Below are positions 35,229 through 46,530 of a DNA stretch of 64,000 nt, one piece after another. A program made the position numbers and the translations under genes. The stretch comes from Bubalus kerabau (Eukaryota > Chordata > Mammalia > Artiodactyla > Bovidae). Every line of letters begins with the position of its first letter. Position 1 is the first letter of the stretch. The notes under the pieces were generated by a model. The model made no database searches. It was not told the origin of the DNA and saw only the letters and a program-made list of their open reading frames with translations. Location of the stretch: contig NC_073643.1 in NCBI RefSeq assembly GCF_029407905.1, positions 42,070,501 through 42,134,500 on the forward strand, written 5' to 3'.

Positions 35229-35357
35229 AACCAAGGAACATATTAGAAATGCAGTTTCTCAGGCCATACTTTAGATTTATCCAATCAGAAACTCTGGAAG
35301 TGAGGCCGAATAATCTGCGGTTTAACAAGCCCTCTGGGTGAGATTCTGATGCAGTTA
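35229..35357 (-). mobile_element. MER5A (hAT-Charlie) right piece
   Basis: ttagaaatgcagtttctcag, tcagaaactctggaagtg, taatctgcggtttaacaag and gattctgatgcagtta follow the reverse-complement MER5A consensus from exactly where the left piece stops. The final terminal inverted repeat is lost. Confidence 0.8.
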
Positions 35358-35376
35358 ATGAATAGCTGTCTTTGAG

Positions 35377-35590
35377 GTGGTGGTTGTTTAGTCACTACGT
35401 CGTGTCCAGCTCTTGTGACCCCATGGACTGTAGCCTGCCAGGCTCCTCTGTCTGTGGGATTTCCTAAGCAAGAATACTGGAGTGAATTGTGTTTGCTTCT
35501 CCAGGGGATGTTTCCAACCCAGGGATCGAATCCACATCTCTTGCGTTGGCAGGTGGATTCTTTGCCACTGTACCACCTGGGAAACCTTCG
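35377..35590 (-). mobile_element. Bov-tA SINE, full length
   Basis: The reverse complement goes from a tRNA-like head (tttcccaggtggtacagtgg) through ggaagatc-region remnants to the acaagagctggacacgac tail region. A near duplication, ctgtctttgagg at 35366 and ctgtcttcgagg at 35597, flanks it, with about ten extra bases on the right. Confidence 0.9.
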
Positions 35591-35609
35591 AGGCTTCTGT
35601 CTTCGAGGA

Positions 35610-36600
35610 CTGCTGTTAAAACACAGGGCAGATACTATACCTGCCTTTTGCACCAGCAACAAATTACAACTGTCTGCTTTAGGTCACAAGACTAATTTTT
35701 AACCTGTCACTAAATAGTTGTCACATGATTTCCCTCCTGACCACAGGCAGTGGGGTATTATGGTTGACAACACCACCAGCAAGATAGGAAACTTTGGGGA
35801 GATCCTCAAAGCAAAGAGAATAGTATTTTCAAGAGGAGGAGGATAAAATTTGCTGGAGGGACAAAATAAAACTATCTGTAATGAGTTTATGACTTTACTG
35901 GTCACTTAGAGAAGGAAGAACACTCTTACATGAAGAAAGAATTTGTACCAGGGCCCAGCCATAACAAAATATAGAGTATATATAGGAAATGGCAAAAAGG
36001 GACTATAGCCTCAGTATGGTACAAGAGGCTGGGGTATGGGTGACAGGAGGTAGGAGAAGAGGTTGGAGGTCCTTAACTGCCATACTAATGAGCTCAGATT
36101 CTATTCTGTGATTACGGGGAGGGCGTGCAGTGATTTCTGAGCAGGGAGTAAAATGATGAAAATGGGCTTTAGAAAGCTAAGTTTGGGTTCTCACCATTGC
36201 TTGAACATCAGGTCTACTCAGTAGTAATAGTCTCTACCATCGTATGTGCTTATAGAAAGCTAATTATGTGTCACTCTAGGGATTCTCCATCACAGATTCC
36301 GGATCTTTGTGTGTTCAAAGATGTCTTTCCTACTGTGGGAAACTTTGTCTTTCAAACTGTTAGATCACCCACAGTAAGGGATACAGTTACACTCACACGT
36401 GCACGTAAGCATACACAGAGCTTCAGGAAAGCATACCTACTCTTGACTCTGTGAGGTTTCCTACTATTTTTATTCAATTCTATGTTAATGTTTTAAAAAG
36501 AATTCTGATCATAGTTCTCTACATTGACTTTTTGACCACCATTTAGTTGTATCATGCAGTTTGGAGCTTATTACTTTTAAGGAAAGGAGCAGTATCTTAT
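35610..36600. other. Mostly unassigned DNA with one old repeat-like block
   Basis: No gene. The part at about 36060-36190 (gaggtccttaactgccat, ctcagattctattctg, gagcagggagtaaaatgatg) has the style of an ancient mammalian repeat whose name I cannot give. Confidence 0.4.
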
Positions 36601-37748
36601 TCTTTTTTTGATATTTTAAAATTTATTTATTTATCTATTTATTTATTGTGATTAAGCTTTACTGGTGATCAGGCAGGGACCACACTAGGGCAGCAGGGCC
36701 TGTATACCAAGCCAGTACTGGCCTTCAGAGCAATGCTGGGTGGTCTGGGCCACGTTGTTTAGGCCAAGGGTCCAGCTGGGCTCCTCAAAGCAGAAACCAC
36801 CACTGAAGAGAAGGGCAGTGTGGCTGGTTTTAGTGGGAAGGGTAATATGCGGTTGAGGGAGGAGCTTTGCTGAAGAAAAGTGGGGAACTAATGCTTTAAA
36901 GAGCCTGGATGAAAACGGGTTTCGAAGGGAGAAAAGGGGACCAGAAATGCATTTGGGTAACTGTTAGTTCTTAGCACACTTCTCTACGTAGAATAGACCC
37001 CCAACACTGCTTAAAGTCAGATTCATGAAGTTTCCGCAAGAGCTTTAGACATTCTTGATGCCATACCATGTACATTTTCCTTGCCAAGTATGGGACAACA
37101 AATTATTAAGATGTATATACAAAGCTCTGAACACTTGGGTAGGTATATCTGGTGGATGGGAGAAGAATGAAGGGTCAGTAGAAATAATGACACATCTTCC
37201 CTGTAATACGTATCAAAGCTTAAGAACAACAACATTGGCAGATCGACTTGTAATCACACCACAATGAAGGTCAGAGATGCTTTATATGAAGTGGCTTTGC
37301 TCCATAAATTAGGTTTGGATCACGATGGGATGCTAAATCTGTGAAACGGGTGTCAAATGCAGAATGATGAGAACTAATGATGAGAACTACTGTGTGAGGG
37401 TGTACATGGAGTTTGACTTCTAGAGTGGTGTTTTCTTTTCCCAGAGTGTCAAGGAGATCCACATACCCTGAGGCTTCTGAGATTTAGAGCTGGGTTACAT
37501 GAAGGATGCTGTGGAAAAACGTCCCTTTTGTGACATTTTCCACTTATTGAAATTGATCATTTTTCATTAGGTTAGTAGTATTTTTGTCTTTATAATCCAA
37601 GTCTAAATTTAAAAATAAATATTGTTTATACTTATTTGCATTATGTTGTGTCTCTTCTTTTTACTGTCTCCTTTCTGTCTTCCAGTATATGTTAAAAAAA
37701 TAAAATAATAGAGAACAGTTCTTAGAACCACATTATTTATCCTCATAT
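36601..37748. other. Unassigned DNA with (ATTT)n tract
   Basis: An (ATTT)n-like tract lies at 36616-36647. The following 200 bases (to about 36850) are GC-richer, with no recognisable frame. The remainder is unassigned. Confidence 0.4.
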
Positions 37749-37942
37749 TGATGCTGGGAAAGATTGAGGGCAGGAGGAAAAGGGGACAACAGAGGATGAG
37801 ATGGTTGGATGGCATCACTGACTCAATGGACATGGGTTTGGGTGGACTCCAGGAGTGGGTGATGTACAAGGAGGCCTGGCATGCTGTGGTTCATGGGATC
37901 ACAAAGAGTCGGACATGACTGAGTGACTGAACTGAACTGAGT
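37749..37942 (+). mobile_element. BovB LINE 3' end, 0.2 kb
   Basis: gatgctgggaaagattgagg through ggatggcatcactgactc to cggacatgactgagtgactg and a gaactgaactga tail. Strongly 5' truncated. Confidence 0.9.
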
Positions 37943-38036
37943 GAAATAGTGAAATTAGTAAAATAGTTATATGATTCTCAGGTATTGGGTTATAATCTCA
38001 GAAGGCATTGGGTTACAGTATATGTATGTTAGGTTT

Positions 38037-38395
38037 CTTTTTTTTTAATTTTTGGTTTCTTTAAAAAAAAAATCAATTAATTGATTTAGTTTTGGTTGTG
38101 CTAGGTCTTCCTTGCTGCGTGCCAGGCTTTTCTCTGGTTGGAGCGAGCGGGGCTTCTCTCTAGTTGTGGCACGCCGGCTTCTCACTGTGGTGGCATCTCT
38201 CGTTGAGGAGCACGGGCTCTAGGCATGCGGGCTTCAGTAGTTGTGGCTCCTGGGCTCTAGAGCACAGGCTCAGTAGTTGTGGTGCACGGGCTTAGTTCCT
38301 ACACGGCATTTGGGATCTCCCCGGATCAGGGATCAAACCCGTGTGTCCCGCATTGGCAGGCGGATTCTTTACCACTGAGCCAACAGGGAAGCCCT
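38037..38395 (-). mobile_element. CHR-type tRNA-derived SINE, full length
   Basis: The reverse complement starts gggcttccctgttggctcag, continues through the ggttcgatccc-like box B (gggtttgatccctgatccgg) and the long tRNA-unrelated body with repeated ccacaactactgagcc, to an A-rich tail. Flanked by a perfect 12-base duplication, tatgttaggttt (38025-38036 and 38396-38407). Well preserved compared with the copy at 6262. Confidence 0.88.
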
Positions 38396-38621
38396 TATGT
38401 TAGGTTTTTATACATAATCAGAAGGCAGAAAGTCTTGATTCTCATCCCTGCTCTGACAGTGCATGGCTGTATGCTTACCAGGTATTTTTTAAAATCTCTA
38501 TTGCCCAGCTGAAGAACAGAGGTGAATTTTACCTTCCCTACTGAATGTTGCAAGTTTGTAGAGATCAAATTAGTTAACTTATGGGAAAGAACTTTTTCAT
38601 TATAATGTTCTCTTCTGAAGT

Positions 38622-38757
38622 TGTGCTGTGCTGTGCTTAGTCACTCAGTTGTGGCTCCTCTGTCCATGGGGATTCTCCAGACAAGAATACTGGAGTGGAT
38701 TGCTATGCCCTCCTCCAGGGGATCTTCCTAATCCAGGGATCGAGCCTGGGTCTCCCA
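38622..38757 (-). mobile_element. Bov-tA SINE with internal deletion
   Basis: Antisense Bov-tA in which the block that normally encodes gactctttgtgaccccatgg-type sequence is missing between cagttgtg and gctcctctgtccatgg. The head is also truncated after gggtctccc. Confidence 0.85.
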
Positions 38758-39381
38758 AGGCTGTACCTGGGCTCAGCTAGAAAAAGTACTGTAGAAAATT
38801 TGGAAATGCTTGCTGTGAGTGCAGACTCTTGAAGTGGTGAGCCTGTGGGTCACATGCTTGTCAGTCTTGTGCAATATATTTAGATGGTCATCACCTCCTA
38901 ATCCATCTATGCTAGCTTTAGGTTGGGCCCTACTCCAGATCGGTATGCTTGCTATGTGGTACTCTCATGGTTATAGAGCCAGGTCATTACTGCTGCCTCT
39001 AGTGACCAAAGGCTAGTGCAGTGACATCTCCTAGTCCCTCACATCAGTGCTCAACCCCAGAGGCTCCATTGCCTCAAGGCCTGAGATGCACTGGACCAGG
39101 TCAGCCCCCTCTTATGGTTGTTGGGTTGAAAACATTTGTCTCCCTTCTGTCTGATCAGCTGTCCTGAGAAGCTGCTGTTCACGAGGCAGAAGATAGGCTA
39201 GGAACATCCCACAATCAGTTGTGCTTGAGAACAGTGGCAGGCAACTCAGAAATGTACCCTGGGATCTGCTTTTCCTCTTTCCCTGCCTCATTTTCCCCTT
39301 CTCTCCCTCTTGCTTCCATGAGAGCACATGCTCTAATAAATTAGGAGCATGTAGTATTTGGCTCAGGTTGCCCTCTCTGTG
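38758..39381. other. Unassigned DNA
   Basis: About 620 bases with no recognised repeat or gene. Confidence 0.45.
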
Positions 39382-39395
39382 GAATTTGGGATAGT

Positions 39396-39605
39396 GACAT
39401 TGAAAGTCGTTCAGTCGTGTCTGACTCTTTGCAACTCCATGGACTGTAACCTGCCAGGATCCTCTGTTCATGGAATTCTCCAGGCAAGAATACCATAGTG
39501 GGTTGTCTTTCCCTTCTCCAGGGGATCTTCCCAACCCAGGGATTGAACCCAGGTCTCCCACATTACAGGCAGATTCTTTACCATCTGAGCCACCAGGGAA
39601 GCCCA
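39396..39605 (-). mobile_element. Bov-tA SINE, full length
   Basis: Complete antisense copy from the gtcgttcagtcgtgtctgac tail region to the gccaccagggaagccc head. Flanked by the imperfect duplication gaatttgggatagt (39382-39395) and gaattgggatact (39606-39618). Confidence 0.93.
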
Positions 39606-39627
39606 GAATTGGGATACTATGCCATCA

Positions 39628-40011
39628 TTGATGCTTTTGAACTGTGGTGTTGGAGAAGAGTCTTGAGAGTCCCATGGACTGCAAGGAGATCCAACCAGTC
39701 CATTCTGAAGGAGATCAGTCCTGGGTGTTCTTTGGAAGGAATGATGCTAAAGCTGAAACTCCAGTACTTTGGCCACCTCATGCGAAGAGTTGACTCTTTG
39801 GAAAAGACTCTGATGCTGGGAGGGATTGGGGGCAGGAGGAGAAGGGGACGGCAGAGGATGAGATGGCTGGATGGCATCACCGACTCGATGGATGTGGGTT
39901 TGGGTGAACTCTGGGAGTTGGTGATGGACAGGGAGGCCTGGCGTGCTGCAGTTCATGGGGTCTCAAAGAGTCAGACACGACTGAGCGACTGTACTGAACT
40001 GAACTGAACTG
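39628..40011 (+). mobile_element. BovB LINE 3' end, young, with duplication
   Basis: Near-consensus BovB from gatgcttttgaactgtgg to a gaactgaactgaactg tail. A 9-base duplication, atgccatca, flanks it (39619-39627 and 40012-40020). The frame from 39629 through the stop near 40005 is open and encodes the RT C-terminus (WCWRRVLRVPWTARRSNQ). Confidence 0.93.
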
Positions 40012-40020
40012 ATGCCATCA

Positions 40021-40521
40021 AAATATCTACAGTAGTGTATACAAATAGCCATACACACAGACACACAGCTGTGTATACAAAGACGTGGAGAGAGGTGATT
40101 TGAGGTTGAACCAAAAGAAATATTCAGAGTTAGGTTTGCCAAGTATCTGCTGGAAGGACAGGTAGGCCTTCAAGAAATTTCTCTGTTAAGAGTAGTGAGG
40201 TAGTCTGGGCCATAAAAAGACCAGTAGTGGTGTCTATTCTGTAGCCCAGCACCAGAGACTTGGCCTGAGCTTCAGGAAGAGAGAGGACTAGATCCCAGAA
40301 GGCCTTGAGGGCCAGGACAAAGAGCTTAGATTTGATCCTGAGTGTAACAGGGAGGCACTCAAGGATTTTAAGCTCAGGAATTATGGGCCATTTAATTGAT
40401 TTGTTAAAAATAAAACAGAACAGAAAGTCTGTCTTGCTCCTCTGTTCAGAATGGATTAGAAGAACAAGTATGGAAACAGGATCTTAGGAGGCTGTGGTAG
40501 AGGCCCATGTAAGTGGTGTGT
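40021..40521. other. Unassigned DNA with old repeat-like block
   Basis: No gene. The part at about 40270-40400 (gaaggccttgagggccagg, gcttagatttgatcctgag, gtaacagggaggcact) looks like an ancient repeat related in style to 36060-36190; family unknown. Confidence 0.4.
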
Positions 40522-40729
40522 GTTGAAGTGTTAGTCATTCAGTTGTGTCTAATTCTTTGCCACTCCATGGACTGTAGCCTGCCATGCTCCTCTGTCCTTA
40601 GGATTTTCCAGGCAAGAATACTGGAGTGGGTTGCCACTTCCTTCTCCGTGGGATCTTCTCAACCCAGGGACTGAACTGGGTTTCCTGCATTGCAGTCAGA
40701 TTCTTTACCAGCTGAGCCACCAGGGAAGC
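40522..40729 (-). mobile_element. Bov-tA SINE, full length
   Basis: Antisense copy from ttagtcattcagttgtgtct to gagccaccagggaagc, with the body blocks in order. Confidence 0.92.
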
Positions 40730-42049
40730 AGAACATCTGTTGAGATGGAGAAAAGGGGTGGACTTAAGGGATACTTTGTAGGAAAAAAGGCTTTCCCATG
40801 GATTAGAGGCGAGAGGTAAGGGATAGGGCCTAATTAGAGATACTTCCTTGGTGTGAGCAAACGTTTTTAAAGCCCAGGTGATAGAGGCTGACAGCATTGT
40901 CCTTCTCTCAAAGGGCATTATCGGCGTTTCTGCACAGAATGTCAACATGGCTTTAGTGCGGGGAGCACTGAGGCAGTCAGGGCTGCTGCTACCTTGAGAG
41001 TTTGCCACTTGCAGAGCACTTGGTTTTGGCTCCTGAAATAAAAGAGCAGCCTTTTCCTGCAGGATCCTGGAGATAGGATTCATGGCTAGGTACTATCCTC
41101 AAGTGGAGACCTCAATAGAAGAGGCAGAGCAAGGAACCACAGGAGGGTCTGTGAGAGCTCACTGGGAATTGCTGAATTGGCCAGTGAGTGTGTGATGTTA
41201 ACACGGTCTTGTTTCTACCTAAATGAGTATTTATAAGGTACTTACAGCTATGGCCACTTTTGGCTATTGGTAACTGCTCAGAAAGGTTGAAATTCAGAAT
41301 TAGGAGACATCATAAAGTTACTTTGAATGCTGGGCTGCCAGGATGCTTCTGTTTATATTGAGGTATATACCATCAGCTCCCTGCTCCCAGGCCATCATAC
41401 TGAACCCATCTACAGGAGAGAGAAGTGTCCAGCCTAAATGTCCTCTTCTTCCATCTGTTCCTGAGACAGCGCTAACAAATGAGAGGGCGTGGTCTGAGAC
41501 CTACTGGGGATATATCTCTGGGACCGTCATCTGAGAGTTATGAGTAGGCAGAGAGGTGATTTTCATTTTCTGCAATAACTTCCCACAGTAAGTAGGTGGG
41601 AGGGTGCAGTGATTGATGAGCTAAATTAGATGGAAAGTGGCTCAAATCAGATTCTAGGTGATTGCTCCTGCCTCTCGACTCACTGCACTTATTTTCTATT
41701 CTACTCATTTAGCAAATGATTATGGTCTGTCTTGTGACATTTCTTATATTGTTGCTTCATTCTTTACCTTTTCCACATTGTTCTTTGGGCTTTCCTCAGC
41801 TATATCAGTTACTCCTTAGAGACAGAGGTGGGGTTTTGTTTATTGTTGTGGCCTTCTCACGCCTTCCACAGAATAATTGCACAGTGCTTGCATGGTGTTT
41901 GACCAATAGTTGCTGCCCCAGATGAGATGTTTCCTAAAGAAGTTTGCTGAATTTATCTTGTCTTAGCAAAGTAGACAGTAATAAAAAGGGTCACACTAAG
42001 AACGTTTTTGTTTAAAATATGCAGCCTTTTAGTAAATGAATTTGAGGTA
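40730..42049. other. Mostly unassigned DNA
   Basis: No gene. The part at about 41740-41925 has L2-like wording near its end (ataattgcacagtgcttgca, ttgaccaatagttgctgcc) but too weak for a firm call. Confidence 0.4.
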
Positions 42050-42252
42050 ACTTTGTGGCTCAGATGGTAAAGAATCTGCCTGCAAATGCAGGAGACTGGG
42101 TTCAGTGCAGGAGACCTGGGTTGGAAAGAAGCCTTGGAGAAGGAAATGGCAACCTACTTTGCTATTCTTGCCTGGAAAATTCCATGGACAGAAGAATCTG
42201 GTGGGCTATGGTCCATGGGATCACAAAGAATCGAACACGACTGAGTGAGTTT
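42050..42252 (+). mobile_element. Bov-tA SINE
   Basis: tgtggctcagatggtaaaga (head), actgggttcagtgcaggaga, aggaaatggcaacctactt, attccatggacagaagaat and gggatcacaaagaatcga in order. The head has a small internal duplication of gcaggaga(c)ctggg. Confidence 0.92.
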
Positions 42253-42627
42253 CTTTTTGTGCAAACCAGCATAGTCCCACCATAGAAATGGTTCAGTTTT
42301 TTGTAAGTGTAATTTTATTTCTCTAAACAGGATATAAGGTGGCGTCATATGAAACTGCCAATATTCATACTATAAATATGGCATTATCATACAGATCAAT
42401 CTAATAAGACAGATGAGCCAAAAATAACTCATTCCTCTGATTCTGTTTGAGATGGCAGTGAGCTCATTGGAAGCAGGCCCTACTTCTGCTACAACAGCTT
42501 AGGGGAGAGAGGCTACTGGGGCAGAGGAAGTGATCTCAAGGGCAGATATCACTGAAGGATCATTGATTTTTCTCATCATTTGGGACACCTGTAGTTGACA
42601 TGTGCTTTCTGTTCTATTGATGCCCAA
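42253..42627. other. Unassigned DNA
   Basis: About 375 bases with no recognised feature. Confidence 0.45.
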
Positions 42628-42635
42628 GCCCCTTT

Positions 42636-43206
42636 CAGTTCAGTTCAGTTCAGTCACTCAGTCGTGTCCGACTTTTTTCGACCCCATGAATCACAGCACG
42701 CCAGGCCTCCCTGTCCATCACCAACTCCCGAGTTCACCCAAACTCACGTCCATCGAGTTGGTGATGCCATCCAGCTATCTCATCCTCTGTCGTCCCCTTT
42801 TCCTCCTGCTCCCAATCCCTCCCAGCATCAGAGTCTTTTCCAATGAGTCAACTCTTCGCATGAGGTGGCCAAAGTATTGGAGTTTCAGCTTTAGCATCAG
42901 TCCTTCCAAAGAATACCCAGGACTGATCTCCTTCAGAATGGACTGGTTGGATCTCCTTGCAGTCCAAGGGACTCTCAAGAGTCTTCTCCAACACCACAAT
43001 TCAAAAGCATCAATTCTTCGGCGCTCAGCTTTCTTCACAGTCCAACTCTCACATCCATACATGACTACTGGAAAAACCATAGCCTTGACTAGATGGACCT
43101 TTGTTGGCAAAGTAATGTCTCTGCTTTTGAACATCCTATCTAGTTGGTCATAACTTTCCTTCCAAGGAGTAAGCATCTTTTAATTTCATGGCTGCAATCA
43201 CCATCT
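42636..43206 (-). mobile_element. BovB LINE 3' part, young, 0.57 kb
   Basis: Antisense BovB starting with four ttcag tail repeats and ending ccatctg. An 8-base duplication, gccccttt, flanks it (42628-42635 and 43207-43214). The minus-strand frame 43176-42775 is open for 133 codons of RT C-terminus (CESWTVKKAERRRIDAFELW). Close to consensus. Confidence 0.93.
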
Positions 43207-43407
43207 GCCCCTTTAGTGTTACCTAAAAAGGAGTCATGACAGGGCCCAGAAGGGTAAGGAGTTATACCTAGGAGGTCTAACACCCATCAGCTGCCAGCCC
43301 CATCTGTCTTGGAGGTGCCCGAGGTCATCAGGGGAGGTAAGTTGTGGCAACTGATATAATAATTTCACAGTTTTCTTCTATTTCCTTCCTTGTTTTTATT
43401 ATATTCA

Positions 43408-43838
43408 TTCAGTTCAGTTCAGTCACTCTGTCGTGTCCAACTCTTTGCGACCCCATGAATTGCAGCATGCCAGGCCTCTCTGTCCATCACCAACTCCCGG
43501 AGTTCACTCAAACTCACGTCCATCGAGTTGGTGATGCCATCCAGCCATCTCATCCTCTGTCATCCCCTTCTCCTCCTGCCCCTAATCCCTCCCAGCATCA
43601 GAGTCTTTTCCAAAGAGTCAACTCTTCGCATGAGGTGGCCAAAGTACTGGAGTTTCAGCTTTAGCATCAGTCCTTCCAAAGAACATCCAGGACTGATCTT
43701 CTTTAGAATGGACTGGTTGGATCTCCTTGCAGTCCAAGGGATTCTCAAGAGTCTTCTCCAACACCACAGTTCAAAAGCATCAATTCTTCAGCGCTCAGCC
43801 ATCTTCAGAGTCCAACTCTCACATCCATACATGACTCT
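43408..43838 (-). mobile_element. BovB LINE 3' end, young, 0.43 kb
   Basis: Antisense BovB from cagttcagttcagtcactc to catccatacatgactc. Same orientation as the copy 200 bases to the left and nearly the same sequence over the shared part. No clear duplication was found. Confidence 0.92.
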
Positions 43839-44479
43839 CATCTCCTTTCCTCTCTTTATTAAACCCTGAGTTTTAGATTGCTGGATCAATCTGTTGGTAT
43901 GGGACGGATAGGGAAGGTTTATGTTAGTTGTTTCCCCTTAATTCCTCTGGATAACTGAGATGAGTCCTCTAAATTCCTCTAGAAGAACCCAGACTCTCCA
44001 CTGACCACATAGGTAGGAGGGAGCACCTTTGCCTTATTTACTGTGGAAGCAACAGGGAACCTGACTTCATGTCAGAGGAGAGAGACTAGATGGGGCAGCT
44101 TAAGAACAAGGAGGATCTGTCATTGGAAATAGGATCCCAAGTCCAGAATAATGAGTCTAGGAACTGAATTAATTGGGAGAAAGAAAATTACCAAGTGTAT
44201 CTTCACCATTAGACAGAGCAAGGAATATTATTTAAAACCAAGTCTTCCCTGGATTATGTCTTTAGTAAAAGCATGACCAGAGAGTAGCTTTTCTTGAGTC
44301 AGAAAAATATTGGAAGTGCTTGGAACTTTATAAAATCTATAGTTGTATGTCTAAGAAAGAGGCAAAGCCATAGTATTAGGAAAAGTAAGGGTGTAATCAA
44401 ACATTGTAACATACCCTCCACCCCTTGTGGATAGAGTTGTGGTGTTTACTTGTTCACTTATTCCATGAATGAATTTATC
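43839..44479. other. Unassigned DNA
   Basis: 640 bases with no recognised repeat or gene. Confidence 0.45.
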
Positions 44480-44690
44480 AGAGTATGCACACGATGTCAT
44501 TTGTTCCTATAACAGCCCTGAGAGAAAGATTAGCTTGCGCCATTTATAGATGGAGCAATTAGCCTTTGAGAGGTTAAAAAGCTCACCTACAACACACAGA
44601 ATGCAAATCAGTTGCAGAGATGGAGTTGCAACCCAAGTTTGTCTGACTCCAGGGCCAGTACTTTTCCTACCACGCCATACTTTTGTCCTC
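44480..44690 (-). mobile_element. MIR SINE
   Basis: Antisense MIR order: tcctataacagccctgaga, gatggagcaattagcctttg, gaggttaaaaagctcacc, gagatggagttgcaaccca and gtctgactccagggccag. Confidence 0.8.
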
Positions 44691-44834
44691 TGTACTGGAG
44701 GTGTCTTTAAAAAAGGAAAAGGAGTCACGTGAAATTTCTCTGAGAAAAAGGCTGAGAGTATGCCAGTGTACCAGACCTGAAAAGCAGCAGTGGGGCATGA
44801 CATGGGATGCCAGTTTAAGTTTCTGGTGAGAAAG

Positions 44835-45047
44835 CAGTCCCCAACCTTTTTGGCACCAGTCACCAGTTTTGTGGAAATTTTTTTATGGACTGTCGGCAAG
44901 GGTCGGGGTGGGGGATCAGGGGGTTGAGGGGGAATCATTAGGATAATTCAAGTGCTTTATATTTATTGTGTACTTTATTTCTATTATTATTACATTAACT
45001 CCACCACAGATTACCACGTATTGGATCCCAGAGGTTGGGGACCCCTG
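44835..45047. mobile_element. hAT-like nonautonomous DNA transposon, about 213 bp
   Basis: Terminal inverted repeats cagtccccaacc (left) and ggttggggacccctg (right) bound a short element with tttggcaccagtcaccagt, ggaatcattagg and accacgtattggatcc. This is a known widespread mammalian DNA-transposon type; I cannot give the exact name. The internal part is shortened. No convincing 8-base duplication remains. Confidence 0.7.
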
Positions 45048-45059
45048 TTCTACGATCAA

Positions 45060-45179
45060 GATTGCAGAATCTGAAGCCCCAATCCATTATCAGAATCAGC
45101 ATTTTAACAAGATCCCCATGGGGTACAGAATCTAAGACCCTATTTCTGAATCAGAATCTACATTTTAAGAAACCAGAGT
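45060..45179 (-). mobile_element. MER5-like hAT element, left of SINE
   Basis: gcagaatctgaagccccaat, cagaatcagcattttaaca and tgaatcagaatctacatttt have MER5-type wording. The element resumes at 45329 with aggtgattcgtcagcatgc and ends tttgagaagcactg. The internal duplication of the cagaatcagcattttaa block suggests a compound copy. Confidence 0.55.
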
Positions 45180-45328
45180 TCAGTTCCTGGGTTGGGAAGA
45201 TCCCCTGAGGAGGAAATGGCAACGCATTCCAGTATTCTTGCCTGGGAAATCCCGTGGACGGAGGAGCCCGGCGGGAGCTACAGTCCATGGGGTCGCAGAA
45301 CAGTCATCCACGACTGAGTGACGAGGCT
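45180..45328 (+). mobile_element. Bov-tA SINE, 5'-truncated
   Basis: Starts at cctgggttgggaagatccc, continues through cccgtggacggaggagccc to the gactgagtgacgaggc tail. Inserted in the MER5-like element. Confidence 0.9.
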
Positions 45329-45365
45329 CAGGTGATTCGTCAGCATGCTAGTTTGAGAAGCACTG
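45329..45365 (-). mobile_element. MER5-like hAT element, right of SINE
   Basis: aggtgattcgtcagcatgct then gtttgagaagcactg, the hAT terminal repeat wording that completes the element interrupted at 45180. Confidence 0.6.
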
Positions 45366-46332
45366 CCCCAGCCATCCCAAAGCTGCCTCTCTGTTCTCAC
45401 TGTATCCTGGGACCTTCAAGGACCTGACTCAGGGAGGGAACTTGGCTGGTTTTTGCCCTGCTATCAACTGCCAGGATAAATTACCAACCACAGGGGTCAC
45501 CCTTCCTTAACATTTCTTGACGTTTCTTAACGTTTCTTCTTCCTTAACATCCTCCTCCCTTCTCTGTCTAGTCTTCTTTGCTTGCCCATATGGCAATGAA
45601 GTAAGGAGAGACTGAAAGTAATAAGATTAAGAAGTATGATTTTTTTTTTTTTTCTAACCAGGTTTTCCTATGAAAGCTTTGTGATGCCTTCTCAAATTAT
45701 GCTAAGCATCGTGGCTAACAATGTCTCCCTTAACGGAGGCTATCAGCATCCCTCCTGCTCAGCACACCCTTTTGGAATTATTGTAGCACCTTCAGTTGTT
45801 TGAAGGTTGTGCACTTTTGGTTTCTTACTCAACCCAGAAAACAGCTATAGGTTTTATTTCTATTTCACACACAGCCACACACTTGAGTGTCTTAAGGGTG
45901 GCTGAGCCTTAGTATGATAAATTTCAACTGTTAAGGACAGATTTGAGGAAAAACACTGAACCCCAGGGCTTAAAGAGGCTCCTTTTGGTCATAATACTGA
46001 CCCATCCACACTGTAGCACTGGCCGCTTTTTACTACACAGATTCACTCAGTGCTGAGGATTGTGGCATTTGCTTCTGCTTTCAGCATCACTGGGAAAGGG
46101 CTTTCACGATTTGTTTTTCTTTCTCATTTTGTGTGTGTGTGTGTGTGATTATGAATGATCTGTGAAGCAGAAAGAAGATAAAAATGTTCATAAGCTGGGC
46201 CTACCCTGTGGTCTCAACAGAAACTTAGCAAATGTGACATAGAGGTGGACAGGAAAGCGTCATCCGTCATCAGCCTGTCAGGTTGACCGTGAGCAACGTG
46301 CCCAGTGTCTGCAGGGTGTACTTTCAAACGTG
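45366..46332. other. Unassigned DNA with short GT tract
   Basis: No gene. A (GT)8 tract lies at 46131-46147, and a short local triplication of acgtttctta-like units lies near 45510-45540. Confidence 0.45.
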
Positions 46333-46530
46333 TGTGTGCGTGCTCAGTCACTGAGTCACGTCCAATTCTTTCCTCTCAGGGACTGTAGTCCACCAGGCTC
46401 CTCTGTTCATGGGATATTTCTAGGCAAGAATACTGGAGTGGGTGCCATTTCTTCGTCCAGGGGAATCTTCCCAACCCAGGGATCAAACCTGAGTCTCCAA
46501 TGTCTCCTGCATTGGCAGGCGGATTCACTG
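46333..46530 (-). mobile_element. Bov-tA SINE
   Basis: Antisense copy: gctcagtcactgagtcacgt, gctcctctgttcatggga, aagaatactggagtgggtgc and tctcctgcattggcaggcgg. The last bases of the head are missing. Confidence 0.9.
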
